42,234 nt of DNA, from the NCBI RefSeq assembly GCF_006538325.1, contig NZ_BJKK01000027.1:1-42234 (forward strand), given 5' to 3'. The position numbers and the translations under genes are program-made. The stretch comes from Alteromonas sp. KUL42 (GTDB taxonomy: Bacteria; Pseudomonadota; Gammaproteobacteria; Enterobacterales; Alteromonadaceae). A model generated the notes under the pieces. That model had not been told where the DNA came from and did not search any database. It saw only the letters and a list, made by a program, of their open reading frames with translations. Positions 8,958 through 17,076 of this stretch are shown here, piece by piece; the first letter of the stretch is position 1, and each line of letters begins with the position of its first letter.

Positions 8958-9419
8958 TTAGAAAAGCGCTTGCGCAATTTCGCTATTGTTTTCAGCATTT
9001 ATCCAGATTACGTAATCTGCTTTCAATTCTTTTATCGTCCATGGATTCAACCACCCTTCTCCCACTCTAAGTGCTTTGGGTTGTGTGTTTCCTGGCACCA
9101 AAAACACTCCAACTGCTTCTTGGTCCGTGTCTAAATTTACCACTGCCACAAAACTTGCTTCTGTGGGCATTCTCTTTGGCTCAGGTTCGGGAACGGGTTT
9201 AGATATTTCGGTAGCCTTCACTTCTTCAGGCGGCTTGAAGTATGCTGGTATTGCTACAAGCACTTCTTTCCAATCGAATTTATTATCATCTTCACTAACG
9301 GTATCTTCGACCGACTGAACGACATTCACATCATCTACATTTGGTAGCAAGTTAGAAACGGTTGATAATATCATTGTTACTAAAGCAACAATACCTAATG
9401 GAAACAACAATTTTGCCAT
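8958..9419 (-). CDS. GspC/PilP/MshK-like inner-membrane secretion subunit
   Basis: A 153-residue bitopic protein. A single hydrophobic helix lies at residues 3-25. A Glu/Pro-rich linker follows (about 60-85, containing KPVPEPEPKR). A C-terminal domain of about 65 residues (FVAVVNLDTDQEAVGVFLV to YVIWINAENNSE) has the strand pattern and ...V-G-E-G-W...I... spacing of the GspC homology region that docks on the secretin. The start ATG directly abuts the preceding stop codon (TAG at 9420-9422), and AAGGAAG lies just upstream. Its place between the GspM-like gene and the secretin matches PilP and MshK in their operons. Sequence similarity to GspC is weak, so the label is partly positional. Confidence 0.6.
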   Translation of the reverse strand: MAKLLFPLGIVALVTMILSTVSNLLPNVDDVNVVQSVEDTVSEDDNKFDWKEVLVAIPAYFKPPEEVKATEISKPVPEPEPKRMPTEASFVAVVNLDTDQEAVGVFLVPGNTQPKALRVGEGWLNPWTIKELKADYVIWINAENNSEIAQALF

Positions 9420-9992
9420 CTATACACTTCCTTGTTGATACAAGTAATCAACAACCAATGACACTACTCCTTTAGCATCAGGCTGGAAGTCAAAACTATA
9501 AAGTCGAATTTGCGGATAATCTTCCTCAAAAAATTCAAGCAACTTAATGAAGTTCAATTCATGCAACCCACCGTCTACTTTAATGCGTACTTGCCAATAT
9601 GTATCACCCTCATAAATCAGTGTTTCAGTGCCTACCATGCGCGCTCTTGGCCTTGCAATAGTAGTATTAATCAACTGAGTTGCTGCCGATAGCGCCTCTG
9701 CTTCTGCGATACTGGCAGTGGCAACTGAAGGAATTTTTGTAAGTAAATTTGACAGTGCCGTTTCTGCTTTCTGAAAGGCACTTTCTGATACTGGGTGGCT
9801 TGCCGCCTCAACCATTCTTTCCAGCATCGCATGAGTTCTCAAAGCCTCATTGCGACGCTCGTCAAGTAAGTCAAACATGCTCTTACTGATGCTCATTACT
9901 AAAATGAGGGCAATACCAACAACCATCCACTGTAGACGCTTATTGGCGGAAAATTCCTCCCACGCGCTACTTCTCTTTATGACATCAATCAC
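9420..9992 (-). CDS. GspM/PilO-like secretion subunit
   Basis: A 190-residue protein with a short cytoplasmic tail, one transmembrane helix (about residues 23-42), a helical/coiled stretch (45-105) and a C-terminal alpha-beta domain with ferredoxin-like strand order. This architecture is that of GspM and PilO, which pair with GspL/PilN to form the inner-membrane platform. It starts with GTG at 9990-9992, inside the 3' end of the upstream GspL-like gene (8-base overlap), indicating coupling. No enzymatic motif is expected or seen. Assignment rests on topology, size and position. Confidence 0.65.
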   Translation of the reverse strand: MIDVIKRSSAWEEFSANKRLQWMVVGIALILVMSISKSMFDLLDERRNEALRTHAMLERMVEAASHPVSESAFQKAETALSNLLTKIPSVATASIAEAEALSAATQLINTTIARPRARMVGTETLIYEGDTYWQVRIKVDGGLHELNFIKLLEFFEEDYPQIRLYSFDFQPDAKGVVSLVVDYLYQQGSV

Positions 9993-10965
9993 GAACTATA
10001 ACCTCCAGTGTCCATAGATTCGCACCATCTTGAGGACGAATAGATACATTTTCAAACAAGCCCGTGTCCTCTAAATTTTTAACCAACGTTGTAATGTCTA
10101 ACTCCTTTGAAAACAGCGTTATAGTGAGCGTTTTACTTTGCCAGCGTATCTTGCCTGCAATCCACTTAGTTTGCTCTTGCACTACAGACACGACTCTAGC
10201 AAACGTAGGAGGTAAATGGCCAAGCTCATCTTTCCAACTTCTGACCTGTTCATATTGCCGAGAGTTCCGTTGAAAAGCATCTCTTGCCGAAAGTGTGTCG
10301 CCTAGCGACTGCTCCAGTGCGCTCATTTTATTGTCTAAAGAGTTAATTTCAATGGACTGAACCACAAATGCAGTTACTAACCACAACGCAAGTACGCCTG
10401 CTAACAACCCAACGATTGCGAATCCAAAAGTAGGGCTTTTAATAAAATCATCAACTTTGCGCGATTGTGCCCACGAATTCGAAACTGATGTATCGTTAAT
10501 TGAAATTACGTCGTTAGGAAGACCTGAAACTGGAATGCTCTCACAAGAATGCATCACACTATTTTTCCATACCTGACGGTAGGCAAGAGACTCCCCTTTT
10601 ACATACCAGGTTCCGTCCTCAAGTGCATTTTGCGTAGCGGTTTCAGGGATACCATCAAAGGCATCTTTTGCTGTCCAAATTGCCACGCCTTTTTTCAAGG
10701 GTATAGAAAAGCTACTGCCATTTTTATAAGGCGACAGTGCCTTCTCCTGCAGTTTTATCCAACTTTCCAGTTGTTTACCGCTAACACTTGAAGGGTAAGG
10801 TTTATACACATAGAATGCTGGCGTCTTACTGTCAGGTTGATGTTGATCCTGCCAAAATGTGACTTCTAAATAATTTAGAAAGCGATCGAACCAGTCTGGA
10901 TAACTGTTCAATAAAGAGGCAATTTGCATAGGATTCCGTAACTGAGATAATCTTTCGTCTAACAT
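9985..10965 (-). CDS. GspL/PilN-like secretion subunit, short cytoplasmic domain
   Basis: A 326-residue bitopic protein: about 175 cytoplasmic residues, one transmembrane helix (about 180-203, FGFAIVGLLAGVLALWLV), a coiled coil (about 205-235) and a C-terminal ferredoxin-like domain ending VSIRPQDGANLWTLEVIVRD. GspL normally has a cytoplasmic actin-like domain of about 230 residues that holds GspE. Here that part is shorter and I cannot recognise the usual motifs, so it may be a reduced or diverged form. It is the first gene of the leftward operon, divergent from gspE with 68 bases between the two start codons. Confidence 0.62.
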   Translation of the reverse strand: MLDERLSQLRNPMQIASLLNSYPDWFDRFLNYLEVTFWQDQHQPDSKTPAFYVYKPYPSSVSGKQLESWIKLQEKALSPYKNGSSFSIPLKKGVAIWTAKDAFDGIPETATQNALEDGTWYVKGESLAYRQVWKNSVMHSCESIPVSGLPNDVISINDTSVSNSWAQSRKVDDFIKSPTFGFAIVGLLAGVLALWLVTAFVVQSIEINSLDNKMSALEQSLGDTLSARDAFQRNSRQYEQVRSWKDELGHLPPTFARVVSVVQEQTKWIAGKIRWQSKTLTITLFSKELDITTLVKNLEDTGLFENVSIRPQDGANLWTLEVIVRD

Positions 10966-11033
10966 ACCGCTAGATGGTATCTTATTAAATGTAATTATTC
11001 GATATAATCCTTATTTTCAACGCAGGAACGACT
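10966..11033. promoter_or_regulatory. Divergent control region between the two secretion operons
   Basis: Only 68 bases separate the GspL-like start (minus) from the gspE start (plus). On the plus strand TATAAT occurs at 11003-11008, about 25 bases before gspE, with a poor -35. On the minus strand TTGAAA (complement of 11015-11020) is a possible -35 with a weak -10. Both halves of the machine are probably controlled together from here. Confidence 0.5.
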
Positions 11034-12761
11034 TTGTTACTTTCTATATCTGAGTTTATTGAAGCGAGTTTGAATGGCTCTATTGAAGCGAGTGTGATGA
11101 CTGCGCTTACGGAGCAAGGCCACATAGAGGCCGCACAAGTACAGCAGATTAAAGACTCTGCTGCTGAAGTATCGCTAAATAGTATTGCGGCAGTGTCTCG
11201 TATGGGGATTGTTGGTGATGACACACTTTATGAAGTTATATCCTCTATTATTGGTTGGAGTCTAGTCGACAAAGTTAGTTTGTGCCCTATCGCAAGCGAT
11301 GTTATTCAAACCTTAGATAAACTCAACTTAAATGCAGATTGGTGCATCAATCATCATATATTCCCCGTTTTATCCAAAGAAAATACACTTAAGCTTTATG
11401 TTGGCTATCTAAAGCAACCCAGTGATCTGAACGTTGTACTTGTAAGCGCGAGCGAATATGACATCCAACTTCACCTGCTTACTCCAGCTATGGCAGTAAC
11501 GGTGGAAGACGATATTAGTAGAGAAAGAGCGGTTTCTGAGTTGTTCGGAAAAAGTAACACCGACATAGCAGCACTTGCTGAAGAAGCCCCCGTGATTAAC
11601 CTCGTTAATAGCATCGTCGAACGTGCCATCTTCGCGGAAGCGTCGGATATTCATATTGAAGCGGGTGAAAAGAACATGGTGGTTCGCTTTAGAATTGATG
11701 GTAAGCTCACAGAGTTTATGCAACAGCCCTCTTCTCGATTCCCGGCCATTGCTTCGCGAATTAAACTACTTTCTCAGCTCGATATTGCCGAGCGACGCCT
11801 TCCCCAAGACGGAAGGTTTAGTACGCGAGCCGGCAAGAAAGAATTTGATGTGCGTGTATCTACAGCCCCTGACGTGCGCGGTGAATCAATTGTAATGCGT
11901 CTACTCCCCAAGCAAAGAGATGAGTTAAAACTCGCATCACTTGGTTTTGAAGATGATCATTTGGCGTTAATCAAAGAGTGGGGCTCGTTGAGCAATGGGA
12001 TCATTTTGGTTACAGGGCCAACTGGTTCCGGTAAATCTACTACGCTATACGGCTTGCTTGCTGACATAAAAACCGGCGAAGAGAAAATTCTTACAGTAGA
12101 AGACCCAGTTGAATATCAACTTGATGGCATTGTTCAGGTTCAGGCTCGTTCAGACATTGGGTACACATTTGCAAAAGCCCTAAGAACATTTCTTCGTCAA
12201 GACCCCGATATCATCATGGTTGGTGAGATTCGTGACAAAGAAACAGCGGATATCTCCATTCAGTCGTCATTAACAGGTCACCTTGTATTATCGACGCTGC
12301 ATACTAACGACGCCTGTTCCGTATTTCCTCGTTTAGCAGACATCGGTGTAGAACCGTACCTTACTGCCGCCACAATTCAGGGCGTTCAAGCACAACGTTT
12401 GGTTAGAAAACTGTGTCAGGAATGTGCTGTCGAGACCACAGCACCTTCTTATATCGAACTAGATGAACGTGTGCTAGCCAAAATAGATACCGACAATGTT
12501 AAGTGGAAAAAAGCAGTAGGCTGTAAATCTTGCCATGGTAAAGGGTATCGAGGACGTGTAGGTATTTACGAGCTCGTACCCGTTACCAACGAAATTCGCC
12601 AAGCTGTAGCTGATAACGCAGAAGTAACAAAAGTGAGAAAGCTAGCGCGAAACGCTGGTTTTCGTTCACTGCTTGAAGATGGCCTGCTAAAAGCTGCAAA
12701 AGGCGTGACGACGGTTGAAGAAGTGCTGCGCGTGTGTTCGTTAGATGAGGATATATCGTGA
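11034..12761 (+). CDS. gspE: Type II secretion ATPase GspE
   Basis: Cytoplasmic hexameric ATPase that powers pseudopilus assembly. The 575 residues contain an N-terminal GspE domain (about 1-150) and the AAA-like motor. The Walker A motif GPTGSGKST is at 328-336 (Lys334), and the Walker B region DPDIIMVGE is at 390-398. A histidine box (TGHLVLSTLHTNDA) follows. The zinc-binding C-x2-C pairs at Cys461/Cys464 and Cys497/Cys500 are typical of GspE/PilB. Start is TTG at 11034, chosen because AGGA (11024-11027) lies 6 bases upstream; the next in-frame Met is far inside the domain. It overlaps gspF by 4 bases (GTGA). Confidence 0.93.
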   Translation: MLLSISEFIEASLNGSIEASVMTALTEQGHIEAAQVQQIKDSAAEVSLNSIAAVSRMGIVGDDTLYEVISSIIGWSLVDKVSLCPIASDVIQTLDKLNLNADWCINHHIFPVLSKENTLKLYVGYLKQPSDLNVVLVSASEYDIQLHLLTPAMAVTVEDDISRERAVSELFGKSNTDIAALAEEAPVINLVNSIVERAIFAEASDIHIEAGEKNMVVRFRIDGKLTEFMQQPSSRFPAIASRIKLLSQLDIAERRLPQDGRFSTRAGKKEFDVRVSTAPDVRGESIVMRLLPKQRDELKLASLGFEDDHLALIKEWGSLSNGIILVTGPTGSGKSTTLYGLLADIKTGEEKILTVEDPVEYQLDGIVQVQARSDIGYTFAKALRTFLRQDPDIIMVGEIRDKETADISIQSSLTGHLVLSTLHTNDACSVFPRLADIGVEPYLTAATIQGVQAQRLVRKLCQECAVETTAPSYIELDERVLAKIDTDNVKWKKAVGCKSCHGKGYRGRVGIYELVPVTNEIRQAVADNAEVTKVRKLARNAGFRSLLEDGLLKAAKGVTTVEEVLRVCSLDEDIS

Positions 12762-13948
12762 AGTTTACCTATGAAGGGATAAACGTAAAAACATCGGAAT
12801 TAGTATCTGGCGAACTAGAAGGTGTGTCTGATGTTGACATTGTTAATACGTTAGCAAGCAGAAATATTGAAGCTCTGAGCGTTACGCCGCATAAAGATGA
12901 ATCAGGAAAGAGTAAAAAGGTTACTATCTCAGATCTCACTTTACCCCTTCAAGAGTTGGCAACGCTCACCGAGTCTGGCGTTACCTTGTTGGAAGCAGTG
13001 GGAGCCCTTGCGAAAAATAAGGAGCATCCGGGCCTTGCAAGAGGCTTTAAAAAAATCGCTAGTTTAATTGAGAGCGGTGAACCTTTTTCAAAAGCTATTG
13101 CGCAGTCGTCACTGCCCTTTCCTGAATATGTCTCACATTTAGTAAGTGCTGGTGAGCTCAGTGGTGAATTGGCTGTAGCGCTACGTAATGCGTCTGAGCA
13201 AATGAACTACGACCAAGCGGTAAGAAATGAAATTAGAAGTGCGCTTACCTATCCAATGGTATTGATTGCTTCAGGCGTTATTGCCATGTTGATTATCTTT
13301 TTCGCAGTGGTTCCCAAGTTCTCTCACATGCTTGATGGTGGCAAAGAACTCCCTACATTAGCATGGCTAGTTTTAAGCGCGGGTAAATACGCCAACGACT
13401 ACCCATATGTTATATTCGGTAGTTTCGGGGCATGTATACTTTTGCTTGTTATGTTCTTTTCAAACAGCAGAGTAAAAAAATTCGTCGCCAATTTCAGTTT
13501 GCGTATTCCGGTTATTGGGCCATGGTTGTCCGAGCAAGATGCGGCTAAATGGGCTTCATTATCCAGCGCCATGTTAGGTGCTCGCGTCGGTCTTATAAAT
13601 ACCCTTACATTGGCCGCTGAATCCAGCATGTTCGAAGCTAGGCAAATAAAAGCAAAAGGCTTGGTCAACGATGTACAATCCGGTATGACGCTGACAGAAA
13701 GCTTGGAGCGTTCTGCGTTGTTACCACCGAGTTCACTTAATTTAATTGCTGTTGGAGACAAAACGGGACAGTTAGCAACTATGTTAGGTGCTGTCGCTAA
13801 ATTGCATGATGAAGCCTGTAAACGTAGAATGAAGCAAGTCCTCACATTGGTCGAACCGGTGGCCATTCTCATCGTAGGTGTGATGATAGGAATAATGATT
13901 TTAGGTATTGTTTTAGCCATTACCGCCAGTACAGATATCGCTATTTAA
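12758..13948 (+). CDS. gspF: Type II secretion inner-membrane platform protein GspF
   Basis: Polytopic platform protein on which GspE acts to drive pseudopilin polymerisation. The 396 residues have two tandem T2SSF domains: LPLQELATLTESGVTLLEAV begins the first, and WASLSSAMLGARVGLINTL the second. Three membrane segments are seen near 165-190, 213-233 and 367-390. Start is GTG at 12758, overlapping the gspE stop (GTGA), which indicates translational coupling. Confidence 0.93.
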   Translation: MKFTYEGINVKTSELVSGELEGVSDVDIVNTLASRNIEALSVTPHKDESGKSKKVTISDLTLPLQELATLTESGVTLLEAVGALAKNKEHPGLARGFKKIASLIESGEPFSKAIAQSSLPFPEYVSHLVSAGELSGELAVALRNASEQMNYDQAVRNEIRSALTYPMVLIASGVIAMLIIFFAVVPKFSHMLDGGKELPTLAWLVLSAGKYANDYPYVIFGSFGACILLLVMFFSNSRVKKFVANFSLRIPVIGPWLSEQDAAKWASLSSAMLGARVGLINTLTLAAESSMFEARQIKAKGLVNDVQSGMTLTESLERSALLPPSSLNLIAVGDKTGQLATMLGAVAKLHDEACKRRMKQVLTLVEPVAILIVGVMIGIMILGIVLAITASTDIAI

Positions 13949-13959
13949 GGAGTGCGAGA

Positions 13960-14376
13960 GTGCGAAATATGAAACACAGTCGTGGTTTTACCATGATAGA
14001 ACTACTTGTTGTGCTAGTTATCCTTGGCCTTTTGGCTGGTCTTGTAGGCCCACAATTCTTTGGCAAAGTTGATAGCTCAAAAGTAAGAACTGCGGAAACC
14101 CAAGTGAAAATGCTTAAAATGGCGCTACAAACCTATCGCTTGGATGTGGGGCAATATCCACCATCATTAGAAGGGTTGCGCACTGCACCTAATGAAGCAA
14201 AGCAATATTGGGATGGTCCTTATCTAGAAGAAGGTGTGCCATTAGACCCTTGGAATAATGACTACATCTATGAAATTAATGGAAAAGCTGATCATGGTTT
14301 CTATCTGTATAGTTACGGCGCTGACGGTCAACCAGGCGGCGATGACATAAACGCAGACGTAGGTTATGTACCATAA
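13960..14376 (+). CDS. gspG: Major pseudopilin GspG
   Basis: Main subunit of the periplasmic pseudopilus. The class III prepilin signal SRG|FTMIELLVVLVILGLLAG has Glu at +5 and is cut and methylated by a prepilin peptidase, which is not encoded in the window. The body has the GspG hallmarks QVKMLKMALQTYRLDVGQYPP, DPWNNDYIYE and the C-terminal YSYGADGQPGGDD loop, which binds calcium in the family. GTG at 13960 is preferred over ATG at 13969 because AAGGAG (13947-13952) is 7 bases from the GTG. It overlaps gspH by 11 bases. Confidence 0.94.
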   Translation: MRNMKHSRGFTMIELLVVLVILGLLAGLVGPQFFGKVDSSKVRTAETQVKMLKMALQTYRLDVGQYPPSLEGLRTAPNEAKQYWDGPYLEEGVPLDPWNNDYIYEINGKADHGFYLYSYGADGQPGGDDINADVGYVP

Positions 14377-14743
14377 TTCGTTCCCTAAGGGTTTTACCCT
14401 TATTGAGCTTTTAGTAACCCTTGTATTACTTGGGCTAATTTCCTCTGTGGTGTCGCCAGCTATTTTCAAATGGATGGAGTCTCGCGAGGCAGATGCAAAG
14501 CGCACTGAGTTGCAAAATGCAGTTTCTGCGTTACCACTTAAAGCGCTTTTTGCTAACACCAACCAAATTGTTACTGACTCACGTGATATTAAGATTGAAT
14601 CTGACACACAAATTAAGATTGAAAAGCCAATAACCGTAACCAAAAACGGATATTGTGTGGGGGGACAAATAACAGCGACTATAGGAGATACCGTGTATTC
14701 GTATAATGTTGACGCGCCCTTTTGTACAATCACGAGAATGTAA
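14366..14743 (+). CDS. gspH: Minor pseudopilin GspH
   Basis: A 125-residue protein with a prepilin leader cut at KG|FTLIELLVTLVLLGLISS, Glu at +5, and a small beta-rich body. Its place between gspG and gspI and its size match GspH, which sits below the pseudopilus tip. The body is divergent, ending DAPFCTITRM with a Cys pair (YCVGGQ / PFC) that could form a disulfide. It overlaps both neighbours, so the G-H-I-J-K genes are tightly coupled. Confidence 0.82.
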   Translation: MYHNSFPKGFTLIELLVTLVLLGLISSVVSPAIFKWMESREADAKRTELQNAVSALPLKALFANTNQIVTDSRDIKIESDTQIKIEKPITVTKNGYCVGGQITATIGDTVYSYNVDAPFCTITRM

Positions 14744-15168
14744 TGCACACCAAACGCAGAAATTCTGGCTTTACGCTAATTGAATCACTTGTTGCTCTAG
14801 TCATTTTATCAACGGCATTCGCATTTGTATGGGAATGGTTTGGTACTGCTGTTATAACAAGCGAGAAGATTGAGTCAGCCGTTGAGCTTCCTTTAATTTA
14901 TGAACAAGCTCACGATCAACTTGAGTTAATGGATTTTGAGATAAACAGAGAAGGCAGTTTTAAAGTTGGACGGTACACCGTAAATTGGGAAGCGAAAGAG
15001 CTTCGTTCAAACCTCTCCGAAGCTCATCGAAAATCTCCAGCTTGGATTGTCGCGCTTTTTGATGTCGCGATGGAATTTAAGATTGAAGATAGACTTATAA
15101 CGAGTGTAGATACAAAACTTGTTAAGCAATGGAGAGATGATGGTTATTCCATTGGCACGCTTCAATAA
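14743..15168 (+). CDS. gspI: Minor pseudopilin GspI
   Basis: A 141-residue product with leader MHTKRRNSG|FTLIESLVALVIL, Glu at +5. An in-frame TTG lies further upstream (14722), but ATG at 14743, which overlaps the gspH stop as TAATG, gives the normal short basic leader. GspI forms part of the GspI-J-K tip complex that primes the pseudopilus. Position after gspH and before gspJ supports the call; the globular part is short but of usual size. Confidence 0.82.
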   Translation: MHTKRRNSGFTLIESLVALVILSTAFAFVWEWFGTAVITSEKIESAVELPLIYEQAHDQLELMDFEINREGSFKVGRYTVNWEAKELRSNLSEAHRKSPAWIVALFDVAMEFKIEDRLITSVDTKLVKQWRDDGYSIGTLQ

Positions 15169-15736
15169 AATAAATGGTTTTACACTCGTTGAGATGTTGG
15201 TGGTATTGGTAATTTTGTCCCTCACTACAACACTACTGGTAGAAGGGTTAGGTACCACGTGGCGTAATTTTGATAAACTCAATAGCCAACAGCTTATTGT
15301 AAATAGAGGTTTACTGCCGAAAAAGTGGTTCATCGACAGCTTTAAAGGCGCACAGCTTTACCACCCGTTTAAGTCAGTGTTTTCAGGTTCGTCACAACGC
15401 GTTTCGTTTATTACTATTAATCCACCGGGCACCATTAAAGCGACACCAACAAAAGTAGAGTGGAGTATAGAAAGCCAAAATAGTGCCATACAGGGCTTAT
15501 ATTACTCCATTGATAATGGCGACAAAGTAAAAGTAGCTAATCTAAATGGGCAATTTTCATTTAGTTATCTAAACGGACAGCGTTGGGAAGACAGTTTTTC
15601 TCCCAATAAAGCACTACTGCCAAATGCAATAAAAATACTCAATGGTGATGAACAGTGGTTACTGGGAATACCTGGTAGAGATGTAGAAGCTATTATGCCA
15701 ACGGGCATCGCAGTAAATGGTACCCATGAAATTTAA
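15140..15736 (+). CDS. gspJ: Minor pseudopilin GspJ
   Basis: About 198 residues. The leader FNKING|FTLVEMLVVLVILSLTTTLL has Glu at +5. ATG at 15140 is favoured because GGAG at 15131-15134 has a usable 5-base spacing; ATG at 15137 and a TTG at 15119 are alternatives. The longer body, with strands and NGQRWEDSF, fits GspJ, a tip-complex member. It overlaps gspI by about 29 bases and gspK by about 11. Confidence 0.85.
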   Translation: MVIPLARFNKINGFTLVEMLVVLVILSLTTTLLVEGLGTTWRNFDKLNSQQLIVNRGLLPKKWFIDSFKGAQLYHPFKSVFSGSSQRVSFITINPPGTIKATPTKVEWSIESQNSAIQGLYYSIDNGDKVKVANLNGQFSFSYLNGQRWEDSFSPNKALLPNAIKILNGDEQWLLGIPGRDVEAIMPTGIAVNGTHEI

Positions 15737-16709
15737 TACCCCTTCCCTAGCTCGGCAAAGTGGTGCGATACTTCTTACCGTGCTTATTGTTATGACCATG
15801 ATGATAGTGCTGATTGCTACTGCCAGTTCTATTATGAGTAATCGAATATCATTGGCGTATGAAGCAAAAGAACAGCTCTCTAAAAAAGCTTTAGTGCAGA
15901 GTAAAATTAATGAGCTCACTTACTTGGCAGCTACTCAGCGTTTTACCACAGCAGGGTTAAGTACCGGTCAAAACACGGACAAGTTAGTACAGTCAGACGG
16001 GCAATGGCGTTTTCGAACCACCGGCGATGAATTACGCATTGATGGTTTCGAATATTCAGAAGCAGTAGATGGAAAAGAGAGATCAAAATTATCGTTTGTT
16101 TTACAGTCTGAGAATGGACTGATTCCTCTAAATACCGCGAGTGATTTCTGGTTAACACAATGGCTGGACGGATATAATATTGCACAATCCCAGCGACAGA
16201 AATATATTGATACACTTCACGACTATATTGACGCAGATTCGACGCCTCGCGCGGCTGGAGCTGAGCGTGATAGCTACCAACACGTAACAATGATGGACTT
16301 GCCAACAAATTACTTTATCCAAGATTGTGCTGAGCTAGCATTAATGCCTCATTGGCGCGAACTAGCCGTTGAATATCCGTCTTTATTACAAGAATGTTCC
16401 ACTGAGTACCTGTCTTCACTGAACATCAATGCCGTTCCCCCAGCCTTGTTAAAAAGGTTATGGCCAGATAAAGCTGGGCAAATTTTGATTAAGCGATCTG
16501 CGGGGGACTGGCTTAATTCGATTGAAGATCTGAGTTTGATCGTGAATGATCTTGATCTAAATAACGAATTACTCTATCGTTTTGCAGCTAACAGTTCGTT
16601 GATCATTACCGTTAGGTTTGATGGGTATACTGAAACTCGAAGCGTTGACTTTGGTGTAGGGTTAGAAAAACCTTTTACACTAAAAGTAGCTTCTGTTTTT
16701 GCTAATTAG
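15726..16709 (+). CDS. gspK: Minor pseudopilin GspK
   Basis: Largest minor pseudopilin, at the pseudopilus tip. The leader is RQSGAILLTVLIVMTMMIVLIA; as usual in GspK, the +5 Glu of other pseudopilins is missing. The body contains the family segment FVLQSENGLIPLNTAS, an alpha domain with YIDADSTPRAAGAERDSY and the SAM-like helical repeat SLNINAVPPALLKRLWP. ATG at 15726 (MKFNTPS) is preferred to ATG at 15717; both overlap gspJ. Length is about 327 residues. No gspL, M, N or O follows; instead the operon ends, followed by the abundant exoprotein gene. Confidence 0.88.
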   Translation: MKFNTPSLARQSGAILLTVLIVMTMMIVLIATASSIMSNRISLAYEAKEQLSKKALVQSKINELTYLAATQRFTTAGLSTGQNTDKLVQSDGQWRFRTTGDELRIDGFEYSEAVDGKERSKLSFVLQSENGLIPLNTASDFWLTQWLDGYNIAQSQRQKYIDTLHDYIDADSTPRAAGAERDSYQHVTMMDLPTNYFIQDCAELALMPHWRELAVEYPSLLQECSTEYLSSLNINAVPPALLKRLWPDKAGQILIKRSAGDWLNSIEDLSLIVNDLDLNNELLYRFAANSSLIITVRFDGYTETRSVDFGVGLEKPFTLKVASVFAN

Positions 16710-16853
16710 CAGTTCTGCTGCTATAAACAGTCGGTTGTTTAAACTCATTCAAGTCCCTTTCAAAGTCGAAATGTTAGGTGAAATATAATTATAATAAAGC
16801 TGTGTTAGGCTTTGAAAAAAAGTTTTGTTTTAGTTAATTAGCGAGTATGTTAA

Positions 16854-16881
16854 TTGACATATGAGCAATTGGTTGTACACT
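16854..16881 (+). promoter_or_regulatory. Strong sigma-70 promoter of the coat-protein gene
   Basis: A perfect -35 TTGACA (16854-16859), a 16-base spacer and TACACT (16876-16881) predict a start near 16888, about 190 bases before the ATG. It is the best-scoring promoter seen in the 367-base gap after gspK and fits the very high expression suggested by codon use. Confidence 0.7.
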
Positions 16882-16887
16882 AGCTTG

Positions 16888-17076
16888 AACCTTAACCTGC
16901 TAGGTTAGGTCTAGCTGGACGGAATGAGCTAACATAAAACTTTAAATAAAAAATTTGAATGCAGCGCGCTTAACACGGGCTGTACTTAAATGATGGAGGC
17001 GTTTCTGGAGCTGACCTACGGGATCAAAGGTTATCGAAAGAAACAAAAACTATAGTTACTCTTGCAGGAGTTATAC
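16888..17076 (+). promoter_or_regulatory. Long 5' leader of the coat-protein mRNA
   Basis: About 190 untranslated bases between the predicted start and the ATG. The stretch contains small potential hairpins (AACCT-GCT-AGGTT near 16890-16905) and ends with a good ribosome site (AGGAG at 17066-17070, six bases before ATG 17077). Long leaders that stabilise mRNA are known for several S-layer genes. No known riboswitch pattern was recognised. Confidence 0.5.

Noticed and set aside
13399..13920. 173-codon minus-strand open frame
   Set aside because: Antisense shadow of gspF, which has its expected membrane segments and length.
14242..14748. 168-codon minus-strand open frame
   Set aside because: Antisense to gspG and gspH, both with intact prepilin leaders.
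6865..16709. MSHA or type IV pilus locus
   Set aside because: The order L-M-C-D recalls mshI-J-K-L, but the plus-strand genes are the full GspE-F-G-H-I-J-K series, with a GspG calcium loop and a GspK lacking Glu5. No retraction ATPase or major pilin cluster is present.
17062..17076. TTG start upstream of the coat-protein ATG
   Set aside because: It would add MQELY before the signal peptide and lies before the AGGAG site that clearly serves ATG 17077.
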